From: Acinetobacter towneri DSM 14962 = CIP 107472
GTDB lineage: Bacteria; Pseudomonadota; Gammaproteobacteria; Pseudomonadales; Moraxellaceae
Direction: 5' to 3'
Length of the DNA: 64,000 nucleotides
Assembly (NCBI RefSeq): GCF_000368785.1
Contig: NZ_KB849695.1
Span: 10,072-74,071, forward strand
The translations under genes and the position numbers were made by a program. Below, one piece after another: positions 9,071 to 18,540 of this stretch (position 1 is its first letter; every line of letters begins with the position of its first letter). The notes under the pieces are model-generated. The model was not told where the DNA came from. It saw only the letters and a program-made list of their open reading frames with translations, and ran no database searches.

Positions 9071-10258
9071 TTAACGCGCCAAATATTTAGTCATATCTTC
9101 AATGCCTTTTAAAGTCATTGGATACATATGATGTTCAAAAATTTGTTTAATTAAACCAATGGTATGTGTGTAATGCCAATAGCCTTCCTGTTCAGGATTC
9201 AGCCATGCGGTTTTTTCAAAATGCTGACGCAGACGTTGTAACCAAACTTGCCCTGCCTCATCATTCATATATTCTACCGAACCACCAATCGAATTCAGCT
9301 CATAAGGTGCCATACTCGCATCACCGACCACAATTACCCGATAGTCGCGTCCATAGGTATTCAACAAATCCCACGTATTCATACGGGTACTGCTACGGCG
9401 TAAATTGTCTTTCCAAACATAGTCGTATAAACAGTTGTGGAAATAAAAATATTCGAGGGTTTTAAACTCAGTTTTGGCCGCACTAAACAGTTTTTCACAT
9501 TGGGCGATGTGTGCATCCATCGAGCCACCCACATCAAACAACATCAACACTTTGACGCGATTACGACGTTCTGGCACCAATTGCACATCTAAAATGCCCT
9601 GTTTGGCAGTTTCTCGGATAGTGCCATCAATATCCAATTCTTCAGCTGCACCTTGACGGGCAAATTTACGCAAACGACGCAGTGCCAATTGCATTTGTCG
9701 TGTACCTAAAATCTGTTCATCGTCTAAATTTCGATACTGACGCTGCTCCCAGACTTTAACAGCTGAACGCTTACGTCCAGGCCCACCAATGCGTACACCT
9801 TCAGGATGATCACCAAAAGCACCAAACGGTGATGTACCGCCCGTACCAATCATACGGTTGCCACCCTGATGCTTTTTATGCTGCTCGCGTAAACGCTCTT
9901 CCAGCATTTTCATCAATTCTTCTAAAGAACCTGCTTTTTTCAGCTCTTCGCGTTGTTCTGGCGTGAGATGTTTTTCTAATAGTTCTAAGTCGAACCAGTC
10001 TTTAGGCAATTGATGAACTTGCTGCAGTAAATCATCTAAATCAAAAGTGGAAATGCCATCAAAATAATCTTTCATGGCACGGTCAAACTTGTCAAAAAAA
10101 CGCTCATCTTTGACCATGACGGTTTTAACAAGTTGATAGAATTCATCTTGATCTGCAAAAACCAGACCCGATGCCACCGCCTGATTTAAGTCAATCAATT
10201 CACGTGTGGTGACAGGTACACCGTAACGTCGCAAGGTATAAAACAAGCGCACGAACAT
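9071..10258 (-). CDS. vWA-domain protein, CoxE-like
   Basis: 395 residues. The N-terminal half is helical and charged. The C-terminal half is a von Willebrand factor A fold with a MIDAS-like motif seen as DVGGSMD (the usual DxSxS with a Gly replacing the first Ser). It matches the CoxE-like/YeaD2 group whose genes sit beside MoxR ATPases. It probably works with the AAA+ protein encoded 14 bases upstream as a metal-insertion or protein-remodelling pair. The start at 10258 has GGGAGG. The client protein is unknown, and no carbon monoxide dehydrogenase or methanol dehydrogenase genes are nearby. Confidence 0.8.
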   Translation of the reverse strand: MFVRLFYTLRRYGVPVTTRELIDLNQAVASGLVFADQDEFYQLVKTVMVKDERFFDKFDRAMKDYFDGISTFDLDDLLQQVHQLPKDWFDLELLEKHLTPEQREELKKAGSLEELMKMLEERLREQHKKHQGGNRMIGTGGTSPFGAFGDHPEGVRIGGPGRKRSAVKVWEQRQYRNLDDEQILGTRQMQLALRRLRKFARQGAAEELDIDGTIRETAKQGILDVQLVPERRNRVKVLMLFDVGGSMDAHIAQCEKLFSAAKTEFKTLEYFYFHNCLYDYVWKDNLRRSSTRMNTWDLLNTYGRDYRVIVVGDASMAPYELNSIGGSVEYMNDEAGQVWLQRLRQHFEKTAWLNPEQEGYWHYTHTIGLIKQIFEHHMYPMTLKGIEDMTKYLAR

Positions 10259-10272
10259 GGCGTTGTCCTCCC

Positions 10273-11124
10273 TTAACGGCGCGACATAAAGGCTAAACGC
10301 TCAAGCAATTGCACATCTTGTTCATTTTTGATTAATGCACCGTATAAAGGCGGAATGGCTTTGCTTTTATCGCTATTACGCAAAATATCTTCCGGCATGT
10401 CATCTGCCATCAATAGGCTTAACCAATCAATTAATTCAGACGTAGATGGTGGTTTTTTTAAGCCCGGAACTTGGCGCAATTTAAAGAAAACTTGTAAAGC
10501 TTCTGAAACCAATGTGCTTGAAATATTCGGGAAATGCACATCGATAATATCGCGCATGGTCGCTTCATCTGGGAAATCAATATAATGGAAGAAACAACGA
10601 CGTAAAAAAGCGTCTGGCAGCTCTTTTTCATTATTTGATGTGATGATCACGATTGGACGTTGTGTTGCCGTAATGGTTTCGCCTGTTTCATAAACATAAA
10701 ACGACATTTTATCGAGTTCATGTAGCAGGTCATTTGGGAATTCAATATCTGCCTTGTCAATTTCATCAATCAACAACACACAGCGTTCTTCGCTGGTAAA
10801 TGCTTCCCACAATTTCCCGGGTTTAATGTAGTTTTTAACGTCATACACACGGTCATCGCCCAGTTGGCTGTCACGCAAACGCGACACTGCATCATATTCA
10901 TATAAACCTTGCTGCGCTTTGGTGGTCGATTTAATGTGCCATGTAATCAACTTTAAACCCAAACTTTTAGCAACTTGCTCTGCCAATAAGGTTTTACCTG
11001 TACCTGGCTCACCTTTCACCAAAAGCGGTTTTTGCAAAGCACGTGCGGCTTTCACCGCAAGTTTTAAACTATCAGTCGCAATGTACTGATCTGTACCCGA
11101 AAATTGTTGCGCATCAACAGACAT
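10273..11124 (-). CDS. MoxR-family AAA+ ATPase
   Basis: 283 residues. Walker A is GEPGTGKTLLAEQ, Walker B is VLLIDEIDKAD, sensor 1 is IITSNNEKELPDAFLRR, and a sensor 2 region is near PGLKKPPSTSELIDW. MoxR ATPases act as chaperones with vWA partners, often for cofactor insertion or stress responses. It lies immediately upstream of the vWA gene on the same strand and is followed on the same strand by no peptidase or dehydrogenase. The pairing is strong evidence of joint function; the target is unknown. Confidence 0.9.
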   Translation of the reverse strand: MSVDAQQFSGTDQYIATDSLKLAVKAARALQKPLLVKGEPGTGKTLLAEQVAKSLGLKLITWHIKSTTKAQQGLYEYDAVSRLRDSQLGDDRVYDVKNYIKPGKLWEAFTSEERCVLLIDEIDKADIEFPNDLLHELDKMSFYVYETGETITATQRPIVIITSNNEKELPDAFLRRCFFHYIDFPDEATMRDIIDVHFPNISSTLVSEALQVFFKLRQVPGLKKPPSTSELIDWLSLLMADDMPEDILRNSDKSKAIPPLYGALIKNEQDVQLLERLAFMSRR

Positions 11125-11146
11125 GATTTTACCTTAATTGTTTTAG

Positions 11147-11530
11147 TTACAGTGGTGAGGTATTTTTCTTGGCTTTATAAGTCGTTTGTTTAAGACAGTA
11201 TCTTGACCAGAAATAACCGATCAATAAGCCAAGACCGATCACAAATAAAATGGCAGATAAATTAGACCAAACCAATGGGGGTTCTTTGGTTAAAACACCA
11301 AAAAGAAGTCCAAAGATGGCTGGGGCAAGTGCTGCATTGCTGCCTTCTGATACTGTTGGGGTAAGTAAAATTGCAAACAGCACAATCCAAGTGATACCAC
11401 CTAACGGATTGGGCAAGCGTTTGGCAATTTCGTACCAGCACCATAAAATAATGGCACTCCCCAACAAATAAACAGAAACAGCAATTGCAGTTTCAGGAAT
11501 TGAATCCAATCCAGTCATCACACTATTCAT
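11147..11530 (-). CDS. Small polytopic membrane protein, unknown
   Basis: 127 residues with about four hydrophobic segments: IAVSVYLLGSAIILWCW, GITWIVLFAILLTP, LAPAIFGLLFGVL and ILFVIGLGLLIGYFW, then a basic tail. I do not recognise the family. It is in the same direction as, and 22 bases upstream of, the MoxR gene, so it may belong to that operon and anchor or accompany the complex. Confidence 0.65.
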   Translation of the reverse strand: MNSVMTGLDSIPETAIAVSVYLLGSAIILWCWYEIAKRLPNPLGGITWIVLFAILLTPTVSEGSNAALAPAIFGLLFGVLTKEPPLVWSNLSAILFVIGLGLLIGYFWSRYCLKQTTYKAKKNTSPL

Positions 11531-11551
11531 TTCTCAACTCCTGAATAAAGC

Positions 11552-11860
11552 TTAAGCACCACGTAAACCTTCTGGTTCAACGGCATTTGGGTTAATTAAG
11601 CCTTCTGGTGGCACTTGAATAAAGAAGCCACGTGTTTGAATAGAATCCATGACATGCAAAACATTCACACGTGCCAACTTACGGCTTTCAGACAGTTGCA
11701 AATCCATTACAAATGTCGCACGACCAAATGCAACTCGCATTGGCTCAGGTAAAACCTCTAGCGGGTTAAACGCTTCTGCTTGATCTTCAGTTTGCTCAGG
11801 ACGGGCGATGTATAAATACATCTCATCTTTTTTGCTCGATTTATAAATTGAACAGTGCAT
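11552..11860 (-). CDS. YcgL-domain protein
   Basis: 102 residues from an ATG at 11860. The N-terminus [18 protein letters not shown] is the characteristic start of the YcgL family. [10 protein letters not shown] and [13 protein letters not shown] match later conserved blocks. The biochemical function of the family is unclear; family genes are commonly found next to rnd, and here rnd lies about 170 bases upstream in the same direction. Slightly long at the C-terminus ([11 protein letters not shown]). Confidence 0.82.
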   Translation of the reverse strand: MHCSIYKSSKKDEMYLYIARPEQTEDQAEAFNPLEVLPEPMRVAFGRATFVMDLQLSESRKLARVNVLHVMDSIQTRGFFIQVPPEGLINPNAVEPEGLRGA

Positions 11861-12029
11861 AAACAACAAAACTCTAAAAACTCAGGCAAAGGATACAACA
11901 AAAAAAACCGAGATACATTAACCATTATTAACGCATTGGTCTATGTTTACACTCAAACAAAGAATGGCGTGAAAATTCATCCATTTTCAGGTGAAAAACG
12001 GCTTTATTTAAAATGTGGATCGGTTTGAT

Positions 12030-13172
12030 TTATTCAGCAACTTTCATCTGACCAGACAAATAACGCTCGTCGGCATGTAAAACTTCAATTAAAGGCTTGG
12101 TGAGTAATTCATAACGCCAACCTAACAAATAGTTAGGCAAATCTTGCTCATCGTTATGAAATACCACATGCTGATAAAGCGCATTCAGCCATTTTTTACG
12201 CAGCAAAACTTCTTTTGGAATTTGAGTTTCCTGTACGGCACGTTGAATCACCTGTTCTACATTTTCGCCCACTTCTTTTGAAGAATGACGAATTGGTCGC
12301 GCCATACGTAATGGCCATTGTGATTGATCAGGCAAATATTTAATTAAATCTAAAATAGTTTTGCCATGTTCACGCACAATATGCGCACGTAAATCTTTAA
12401 TAGTACTGAGCTGGAACTGATTTTTAGGATTTTTCTCGACCAAGTCCAGCATAGTAGAATTACGCAAAATAAAACTACGTGGTTGGTTTAAGGCTTTTAC
12501 CATTTGCTCACGCCAAACGGCCAATTGTTGCAATTGCATGAGTTGACGGCGTGAATGACGATAGTTGCCCACATCCTGATACAACAACTCTAAAGGTGTT
12601 TCTTCACCAATTTCCTGAGTTAAATTGCGGCAATCTTCTTGTGCAAAATCCAGTAAATAATTTTGTTTTAAGTCGGTTTGTACCTTATCTGCCAATTGCA
12701 TTAGATACAGCACATCATTGGCAGCATAATTTAACTGCTCATCGGACAACGGACGTGCAAGCCAGTCTGAGCGAGTTTGCCCTTTATCAATATCGACATT
12801 GAGCATGGTTTTTAAAGCGTTTTGATAACTGACTTGTAAACCATGCCCTAAAAATGACATGCCAACTTGGGTATCAAACACGTTATCTAAGTTTTTTTGC
12901 TGCGCATAATGATAAATTAAATCAATATCTTCACAGCAGGCATGAAAAATATTTTGCTGCGCTTGAAACAGTTTTTCCCAAAATGCACTTAAATTTAAAG
13001 AAGTGCCATCTAACAAATAGACCTGATCATTCACATTAATTTGGAATACACCCAATTTTGGCCATAAAGTATCGACCTTAATAAATTCGGTGTCTAAACC
13101 ATAAATGCTGTTTTGGCTCATTAATGCCAAGACATTTTCAAAGTCTTTTTGTTGGTGAATAAATTGGAACAT
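12030..13172 (-). CDS. rnd: Ribonuclease D
   Basis: 3'-5' exoribonuclease for tRNA and small RNA 3'-end maturation. 380 residues. DEDDy exonuclease signatures are visible: exo I GLDTEFIKVDT, exo II CCEDIDLIYHY region, and exo III YAANDVLYL with the Tyr and Asp. An HRDC domain follows around residues 210-290 (LQQLAVWREQMVKALNQPRS). Length is close to E. coli RNase D. It is on the minus strand with YcgL downstream. Confidence 0.93.
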   Translation of the reverse strand: MFQFIHQQKDFENVLALMSQNSIYGLDTEFIKVDTLWPKLGVFQINVNDQVYLLDGTSLNLSAFWEKLFQAQQNIFHACCEDIDLIYHYAQQKNLDNVFDTQVGMSFLGHGLQVSYQNALKTMLNVDIDKGQTRSDWLARPLSDEQLNYAANDVLYLMQLADKVQTDLKQNYLLDFAQEDCRNLTQEIGEETPLELLYQDVGNYRHSRRQLMQLQQLAVWREQMVKALNQPRSFILRNSTMLDLVEKNPKNQFQLSTIKDLRAHIVREHGKTILDLIKYLPDQSQWPLRMARPIRHSSKEVGENVEQVIQRAVQETQIPKEVLLRKKWLNALYQHVVFHNDEQDLPNYLLGWRYELLTKPLIEVLHADERYLSGQMKVAE

Positions 13173-13427
13173 AGCGAGCAGGTAAAACAGGATTCTCTAG
13201 GGGTTCATTTTAAACATTAAATAGCATTTAGCTATAAAAATATGTCCAGTATTTTCAATTTTTATCTTATTTCTAAGTCGATACAGTGAAAATTTAAATT
13301 TTTTATCGTTTTTTTATCTTAATTTGATTTTTTATTGGCTTTAAAGGCAAGTAGTCCTTTTCATGGATGATTTATCAATTGATTATTCATATAAAATAGC
13401 CACACATGCGAAATAAACATCCACATG

Positions 13428-13453
13428 AAATAAGCACCTAAATGCTTATTTCA
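13428..13453 (-). terminator. Hairpin overlapping the recR stop codon
   Basis: GAAATAAGCA / TGCTTATTTC palindrome that includes the recR stop. There is no good T run, so its role as a terminator is uncertain. Confidence 0.4.
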
Positions 13454-14042
13454 TTCGCATCCGATTATGCACCGCCTGACTTAAAGTATGGCTATCGACA
13501 TATTCAAGTTCGCCACCTTGCGGCACACCTTGCGCAATACGGGTCATCTGCACAGGCAAATGTTTGGTCGCTTCTGCCAAATAGTGCGCTGTCGCCTGAC
13601 CTTCTACGGTTGCATTGGTCGCCAAAATGACTTCGGTAATGTTGCCATCACTTAAACGCTGAACCAGATATGGAATACCAATTTCGTCAGGCCCAATGCC
13701 ATCTAAAGGTGATAAGTGTCCACCTAAAACATGGTATTTGCCACGAAAACTGCCGCTTTGCTCAATCGCCATGACATCGGCCGGAGATTCCACCACGCAA
13801 AGTAAGTGTGCATCACGATCATGTGAGGCGCAAATATTGCAGACTTCATCTTCCGTTAATGAGTGACAAATTGAACATTCATGAATATAGCTAGTAGCTT
13901 CGTTCAAAGCATGAGCCAAACCGACTGCACCTTCTCTATTTTTCATAATCAGGTGCAATGCCATGCGTTGAGCCGATTTTGGCCCAACACTTGGCAAAAT
14001 GCGTAGCGCTTGTACCAGTTGATCAAAACGATCACTAAACAT
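13446..14042 (-). CDS. recR: Recombination mediator RecR
   Basis: Works with RecF and RecO to load RecA at gaps. 198 residues. N-terminal helix-hairpin-helix (LRILPSVGPKSAQRMALHL), Cys4 zinc finger (ECSICHSLTEDEVCNIC), TOPRIM (LLCVVESPADVMAIE) and C-terminal Walker-like region (RIAQGVPQGGELEYVD). The gene lies 10 bases downstream of ybaB, the near-universal ybaB-recR arrangement, but dnaX is not adjacent. Confidence 0.97.
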   Translation of the reverse strand: MFSDRFDQLVQALRILPSVGPKSAQRMALHLIMKNREGAVGLAHALNEATSYIHECSICHSLTEDEVCNICASHDRDAHLLCVVESPADVMAIEQSGSFRGKYHVLGGHLSPLDGIGPDEIGIPYLVQRLSDGNITEVILATNATVEGQATAHYLAEATKHLPVQMTRIAQGVPQGGELEYVDSHTLSQAVHNRMRMK

Positions 14043-14052
14043 ACGCCGTTCC

Positions 14053-14382
14053 TTAGAATAAACCAGCCAAGCCCGGTGGCAAGCCCATGCCTGAGTTTGC
14101 AGACTTCATTTTTTCTTCAGAAATTGCTTCGGCTTGACGGGCAGCATCATTCATTGCAGCGGCAATCAAATCTTCAATCATGTCTGCATCGTCTTGCAAT
14201 AATTCAGGGTTGATTTCAATGCGTTTGACCACATTACGGCAGGTCATAGTCACTTTCACTAAACCACCACCTGCTTCTGCATGCACTTCAGTTTGCGCAA
14301 GTTCTTCTTTGGCTTTTTTAATGTTGTTTTCCACTTCTTTTTGCATGCGCTGTGCTTGCTGCATCAACATATTAATGTTCAT
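14053..14382 (-). CDS. YbaB/EbfC nucleoid-associated protein
   Basis: 109-residue small DNA-binding protein. The dimeric tweezer fold is recognisable from the N-terminal helix ([20 protein letters not shown]), the core strands around [13 protein letters not shown], and the [14 protein letters not shown] helix. It binds DNA as a nucleoid protein and is co-transcribed with recR. The start at 14382 is supported by the ATG at the head of MNINMLMQQ. Confidence 0.93.
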   Translation of the reverse strand: MNINMLMQQAQRMQKEVENNIKKAKEELAQTEVHAEAGGGLVKVTMTCRNVVKRIEINPELLQDDADMIEDLIAAAMNDAARQAEAISEEKMKSANSGMGLPPGLAGLF

Positions 14383-14413
14383 AAAAATCTCCGAACAAAT
14401 GATCTATTTAGTT

Positions 14414-15601
14414 TTAAATGAGGTCTAAACCGCGCTCGATGTCGCGAATAATATCATCAATATCTTCCAAGCCAACAGAAACACGAATTAAACCTTCGCT
14501 GATGCCTGCTGCTTGTTTGGCTTCTGGACTCATTCGGCCATGCGATGTTGTTGCAGGATGGGTAATCGTCGACTTTACATCACCCAAGTTACTAGTAATC
14601 GACAAGAAACGTGTATTATCAATTACGGTCCAAGCGCCTTCACGCTCACCTTTCACTACAAACGATACAACACCACCAAAACCAGACTGTTGTTTTTTCG
14701 CGAGTTCATGCCCCGCGTGATGCGGCAAGCCTGCATAATACACTTTTTCAACTTTTGGATGTGCATCTAGCCACTCTGCAAGTTTTTGTGCGCTGGCACA
14801 ATGCGCTTTCATACGCAGGCTTAATGTTTCCAAGCCTTTTAAGAAAATCCATGCATTAAACGGACTTAATGAATTGCCCAAGGTACGAATAACGCTGTTG
14901 ATTTCTTCGACCAACTTGTCTTTACCAACAACCGCACCACCCAAAGCACGCCCCTGACCATCAATATATTTGGTTGATGAATAAATAATGAGGTCTGCAC
15001 CAAATTTTAGTGGTTGTTGCAAAACGGGCGTACAGAAAGTGTTATCTACCGCAAATAACGCACCATGTGCATGTGCAATATCGGCAATCGCTTGCAAGTC
15101 ACCCAACTGAGCCAATGGATTTGATGGTGTTTCAATAAATAAAAGACGTGTGTTTGGACGAATGGCTTGTTTCCAGCTGTCTAAATCTTCTAAATCAACA
15201 AAAGTGACATCGACACCAAACTTCATCACGTATTTTTCAAATAGTGAAATGATAGAGCCAAAGACAGCACGTGAACAGACTACATGATCACCCGCTTTAA
15301 GATAAGCCAAAGTGATCGCATGAACGGCCGCCATACCGGAACTTGTCGCAACCGCACGTTCTGCACCATCTAATACTGCCAAGCGTTTTTCAAAAGCCTG
15401 TACAGTTGGATTGGTATAACGTGAATAGGTATTGCCTTCAATTTCACCTGAGAATTTTGCAGCTGCATCGGCAGCATTTTCACAAACAAATGATGAAGTC
15501 AGGAAAATTGGCTCACTGTGTTCGCCTTCAATTGTACGGTTGTGTCCGGTACGAATTGCCAAAGTATCTAATTGATATTCAATGTCGTCGTGTTGACTCA
15601 T
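14414..15601 (-). CDS. metZ: O-succinylhomoserine sulfhydrylase
   Basis: PLP-dependent trans-sulfuration enzyme making homocysteine from O-succinylhomoserine and sulfide in methionine synthesis. 395 residues. The Cys/Met metabolism PLP signature is visible around SSTKYIDGQGRALGG with the Schiff-base lysine, and SRYTNPTVQAFEKRL and SSGMAAVHA precede it. The C-terminal TTSHGRMSPEAKQAAGI is typical of MetZ rather than MetB. It is a single gene divergent from the PHA-synthase-like gene. Confidence 0.9.
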   Translation of the reverse strand: MSQHDDIEYQLDTLAIRTGHNRTIEGEHSEPIFLTSSFVCENAADAAAKFSGEIEGNTYSRYTNPTVQAFEKRLAVLDGAERAVATSSGMAAVHAITLAYLKAGDHVVCSRAVFGSIISLFEKYVMKFGVDVTFVDLEDLDSWKQAIRPNTRLLFIETPSNPLAQLGDLQAIADIAHAHGALFAVDNTFCTPVLQQPLKFGADLIIYSSTKYIDGQGRALGGAVVGKDKLVEEINSVIRTLGNSLSPFNAWIFLKGLETLSLRMKAHCASAQKLAEWLDAHPKVEKVYYAGLPHHAGHELAKKQQSGFGGVVSFVVKGEREGAWTVIDNTRFLSITSNLGDVKSTITHPATTSHGRMSPEAKQAAGISEGLIRVSVGLEDIDDIIRDIERGLDLI

Positions 15602-15740
15602 CTTTACTGCTCAGCCCTAAACTTAGTCCTAAGACCTGTTTGTTAAATAATTGCCAACATTTTGAGCGCCAAGCGCATTTAAGGTCAAGGTAAAATGTAT
15701 AAATATCGCTTAGACTTCATTCAAATCGGCGCCACGTGTG

Positions 15741-16847
15741 ATGGAACACCTCATGAATCAGCTACAAAGAAAATTTAATCCGCACCGAAAAAAGCTTAAA
15801 AACCTCAGCACTCGCTTATTTAAAAGCCGTGATTTGATCTTATCTCAGACCACGCCATACGACATCGTGGCACGTTATAAGTATGCGCAGATTCGCTATT
15901 ACGCTTCACCAGATAAGCAATATAAAGAGCCGCTGGTTTTTGTTGCGCCTTTAGCAATTACCATGTCGATTTATGACTTATATCCTTATCGCTCTTTAGT
16001 GAAACATTTTCAGCATAGCGGTTTTGATGTGTATTTGGTTGATTGGGGACAATTGACCTATCAACATTGTCATTTAAATTTTATGGCTTTTATTCAGGAT
16101 GCAATCCCTAATTGTATTCAACTCATTTTACAACACGCCAAAGTCGAACAAATTTCACTACATGGTTGGAGTATGGCGGGTATTTTTGCCATGCTTTATA
16201 CCGCCGACCAACAATCGACACATATTAAAAACTTGATGGTTTTGGGTAGCCCTGTAGATAGCTATGCTTCGGGGCGGGTTGGTAAACTCTTTCAACTGAC
16301 CAATCAACTGATTTCTAAATATCCCAAATTGCAACATGCCTTTTATTCAGGAAAAATTCCAAAGCATTTAATTCATACACCGGGTTTAATCAATGCGATT
16401 GGTTTTAAGATTTTAGACCCTAGAGCATGGCTGGAAAGCAATAAACAGATGCTGTCGAATCTGCACGACTTACAAACCTTGCATGAAAACGCAACTTTAG
16501 CCAATTTTTTAAATAATATGATTGATTATCCGGGTGGGATTAATCAGGACATGGTATTGAATGTATGGCTGCAAAACCCACTCAAACAAGGTCATATTCA
16601 ACTCAAACAACATCAGATAGACCTTAAAAATATTCATTGTTCACTTTTGGTCGGTGCGGGTGATAGCGATCAAATTGTCACTGCTGAAGCTGCTCAACCT
16701 TTATGTGAATTGACAAGTAGTACCGATGTCACGTTTACTCTTATTCCAGGTGGACATTTGGGTTTAATGTCCAGTCAAAAAAGTGCCAATGAATTCTGGC
16801 CTAAACTGACCACTTGGTTAGAACAACGATCTAGCAAAATTGCATAA
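15741..16847 (+). CDS. PHA-synthase-like alpha/beta hydrolase
   Basis: About 368 residues resembling the C-terminal alpha/beta-hydrolase part of class I/III polyhydroxyalkanoate synthases. The nucleophile elbow reads HGWSMAGIF, so Ser replaces the Cys of true PhaC lipase boxes. Asp in GAGDSDQIV and His in PGGHLGLM complete a plausible triad. It is therefore more likely a hydrolase or an atypical synthase than a proven polymerase. ATG at 15741 is used; a later one lies at 15753. The oxidoreductase gene follows almost immediately. A phasin gene at 24.8 kb makes a granule link possible but unproven. Confidence 0.72.
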   Translation: MEHLMNQLQRKFNPHRKKLKNLSTRLFKSRDLILSQTTPYDIVARYKYAQIRYYASPDKQYKEPLVFVAPLAITMSIYDLYPYRSLVKHFQHSGFDVYLVDWGQLTYQHCHLNFMAFIQDAIPNCIQLILQHAKVEQISLHGWSMAGIFAMLYTADQQSTHIKNLMVLGSPVDSYASGRVGKLFQLTNQLISKYPKLQHAFYSGKIPKHLIHTPGLINAIGFKILDPRAWLESNKQMLSNLHDLQTLHENATLANFLNNMIDYPGGINQDMVLNVWLQNPLKQGHIQLKQHQIDLKNIHCSLLVGAGDSDQIVTAEAAQPLCELTSSTDVTFTLIPGGHLGLMSSQKSANEFWPKLTTWLEQRSSKIA

Positions 16848-16860
16848 AGAGAGCAAAAAC

Positions 16861-17733
16861 ATGATTCAATCTGTTGCATTTATTGGCTTAGGCGCAATGG
16901 GCTACCGCATGGCAGCCCATTTACCTAAACATTTTGATACGGTCTATGTCTGGAATCGTAACTTTGCCAAAGCCGAGCAACATGCTGCTGAATATGGCAC
17001 ACAAGCGGTTGAATTGGCTCAAGCGGTGCAAGCAGATATTATTTTTTCTTGCTTGCCCACCAGTACCGAAGTTGAAAACCTGATTGCACAAGTTCAACTT
17101 AAAGCAGGTTCAGTCTGGGTCGATTGCACCAGTGGCGTACCTGAAAGTGCCAAAAAACTGGCACAACAACTTGAAGCACAACAGATCGACTTTTTAGATG
17201 CACCTGTAAGCGGACAAACCATTGGTGCAGAAAATGCCACATTAACAGTCATGATTGGCGGTAAAGCTGCTGCTTTTGAAAAAGCCCTACCTGCAATTCA
17301 GGCTTTTGGTAAAGTGATTCAGCATGTGGGTGAACCTGGTGCTGGCTTTGCCGTAAAAGCGGTGAATAATATGTTAATGGCAGTGAGTTTGTGTGCTGCA
17401 GCAGAAGGTTTTACCACCTTAAAAGCACATGGCGTAAACTTAAATCAGGCCTTGCAATGCATAAATGCTTCAAGTGGTAAAAGCGCAGTAACGGAAATGA
17501 TTTTGCCGCAGCGAGTACTGAATCGCGCTTTTCCAAATACTTTTGCACTCCCTTTACTGGCTAAAGACACAGGTATCGCATTAGATTTAGTCCATGAAGC
17601 AGCTTTGCCTGCACCTGTATTGGCTTTAACCCAAAGCCTGATTCAAGCAGCGAATTTAACCGCAGAAAAAGACAGTGATTTTTCCACTGCTGTGAAAATG
17701 TATGAATTATGGAGTAATATTACCCTAGAGTAA
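16861..17733 (+). CDS. NAD(P)-dependent 3-hydroxyisobutyrate-dehydrogenase-like oxidoreductase
   Basis: 290 residues from the ATG at 16861, which has a GAGAG site upstream. Rossmann motif VAFIGLGAMGYRMA is at the N-terminus. The family substrate motif DAPVSGQTIGAENATL is at about residues 118-133, and the catalytic Lys lies in KAVNNMLMA. These fit beta-hydroxyacid dehydrogenases (3-hydroxyisobutyrate, tartronate semialdehyde or 6-phosphogluconate relatives). The exact substrate is not determinable. It starts 13 bases after the preceding stop, so the two are probably co-transcribed. Confidence 0.85.
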   Translation: MIQSVAFIGLGAMGYRMAAHLPKHFDTVYVWNRNFAKAEQHAAEYGTQAVELAQAVQADIIFSCLPTSTEVENLIAQVQLKAGSVWVDCTSGVPESAKKLAQQLEAQQIDFLDAPVSGQTIGAENATLTVMIGGKAAAFEKALPAIQAFGKVIQHVGEPGAGFAVKAVNNMLMAVSLCAAAEGFTTLKAHGVNLNQALQCINASSGKSAVTEMILPQRVLNRAFPNTFALPLLAKDTGIALDLVHEAALPAPVLALTQSLIQAANLTAEKDSDFSTAVKMYELWSNITLE

Positions 17734-17818
17734 GAACTCGCCATTGAATATACAGCCATAAACCCAATAATGTGTATTAAGTGGCTAGTCACACCATCAT
17801 TAAATAGAGGAAACTCTT

Positions 17819-18088
17819 ATGAACAAGTTTAGCATTGCCGTATTTGCAAGCCTTGCAACTTTAATTGGGGCAAGTTCAACTACTTTTGCATCTGAACAAG
17901 AATGTCAGAAACTGAAAAATGACCACGATGTTATTTATGCATCTAAAGGGTTCTGCTTCAAAGACCCAGAAGCTAAAGCACGTTTTGGTAATGACAACTG
18001 CTATACAACCAAACCTAAGTTTTCTGAAAAAGAACAACAACGTCTTGACGCAATCAAAGAACGTCAAAAAGAACTGAACTGTAAATAA
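17819..18088 (+). CDS. Secreted YARHG-domain protein
   Basis: 89 residues with a clear signal peptide (cleavage near TTFASEQ), so periplasmic or outer-membrane associated. The mature part has the YASKGFCFKDPEAKARF block, which matches the YARHG fold, a small extracellular domain of unknown function. Cysteines at the start, middle and end (four visible in the mature part) could form disulfides. The ATG follows GAGGAAAC. Confidence 0.72.
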   Translation: MNKFSIAVFASLATLIGASSTTFASEQECQKLKNDHDVIYASKGFCFKDPEAKARFGNDNCYTTKPKFSEKEQQRLDAIKERQKELNCK

Positions 18089-18126
18089 CCGTTCTGAAAT
18101 ATCAAAGCTGAATTTAAGGAATCATA

Positions 18127-18540
18127 ATGGCTTACGATGATCAAAATATTTTTGCAAGAATTCTACGTGGCGAACTTCCTGCAATTAAAGTGTATGAAGA
18201 TGACCAAGTGCTTGCGTTTATGGACATCATGCCGCAAGCCGATGGTCACACTCTCGTGATTCCTAAAACGCCTGCGGTGACTTTACTGGACTTACCTGCA
18301 GATGCAGCAGCATATACCATTCAAATTGTGCAAAAAATTGCAAAAGCAATGCAGCAAGCTTTGGGTGTAGATGGTATCGTGTTAATGCAATTGTCAGGTA
18401 CAAGCGCAGGTCAAACTGTCCCCCACGTGCATTTTCACTTAATTCCGACGTCGGTACATCAGCTTGGGAAACATGCTGCACAAATGGGCGACCAAGACAA
18501 AATTAAAGCCCAAGCGGAAAAAATTAAAGCAGCGCTCTAA
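18127..18540 (+). CDS. HIT-family hydrolase
   Basis: 137 residues with the histidine triad as HVHFHLIP near residue 98-105. N-terminal IFARILRGELPAIKVYEDD and the GHTLVIPK block are typical of the Hint/HinT-like branch, which hydrolyses nucleoside phosphoramidates or dinucleotides. The exact substrate is unknown. A strong terminator follows. Confidence 0.9.
   Translation: MAYDDQNIFARILRGELPAIKVYEDDQVLAFMDIMPQADGHTLVIPKTPAVTLLDLPADAAAYTIQIVQKIAKAMQQALGVDGIVLMQLSGTSAGQTVPHVHFHLIPTSVHQLGKHAAQMGDQDKIKAQAEKIKAAL

Noticed and set aside
15343..15693. Plus-strand 116-residue ORF inside metZ
   Set aside because: Antisense shadow of an intact conserved enzyme; composition unlike a real protein.
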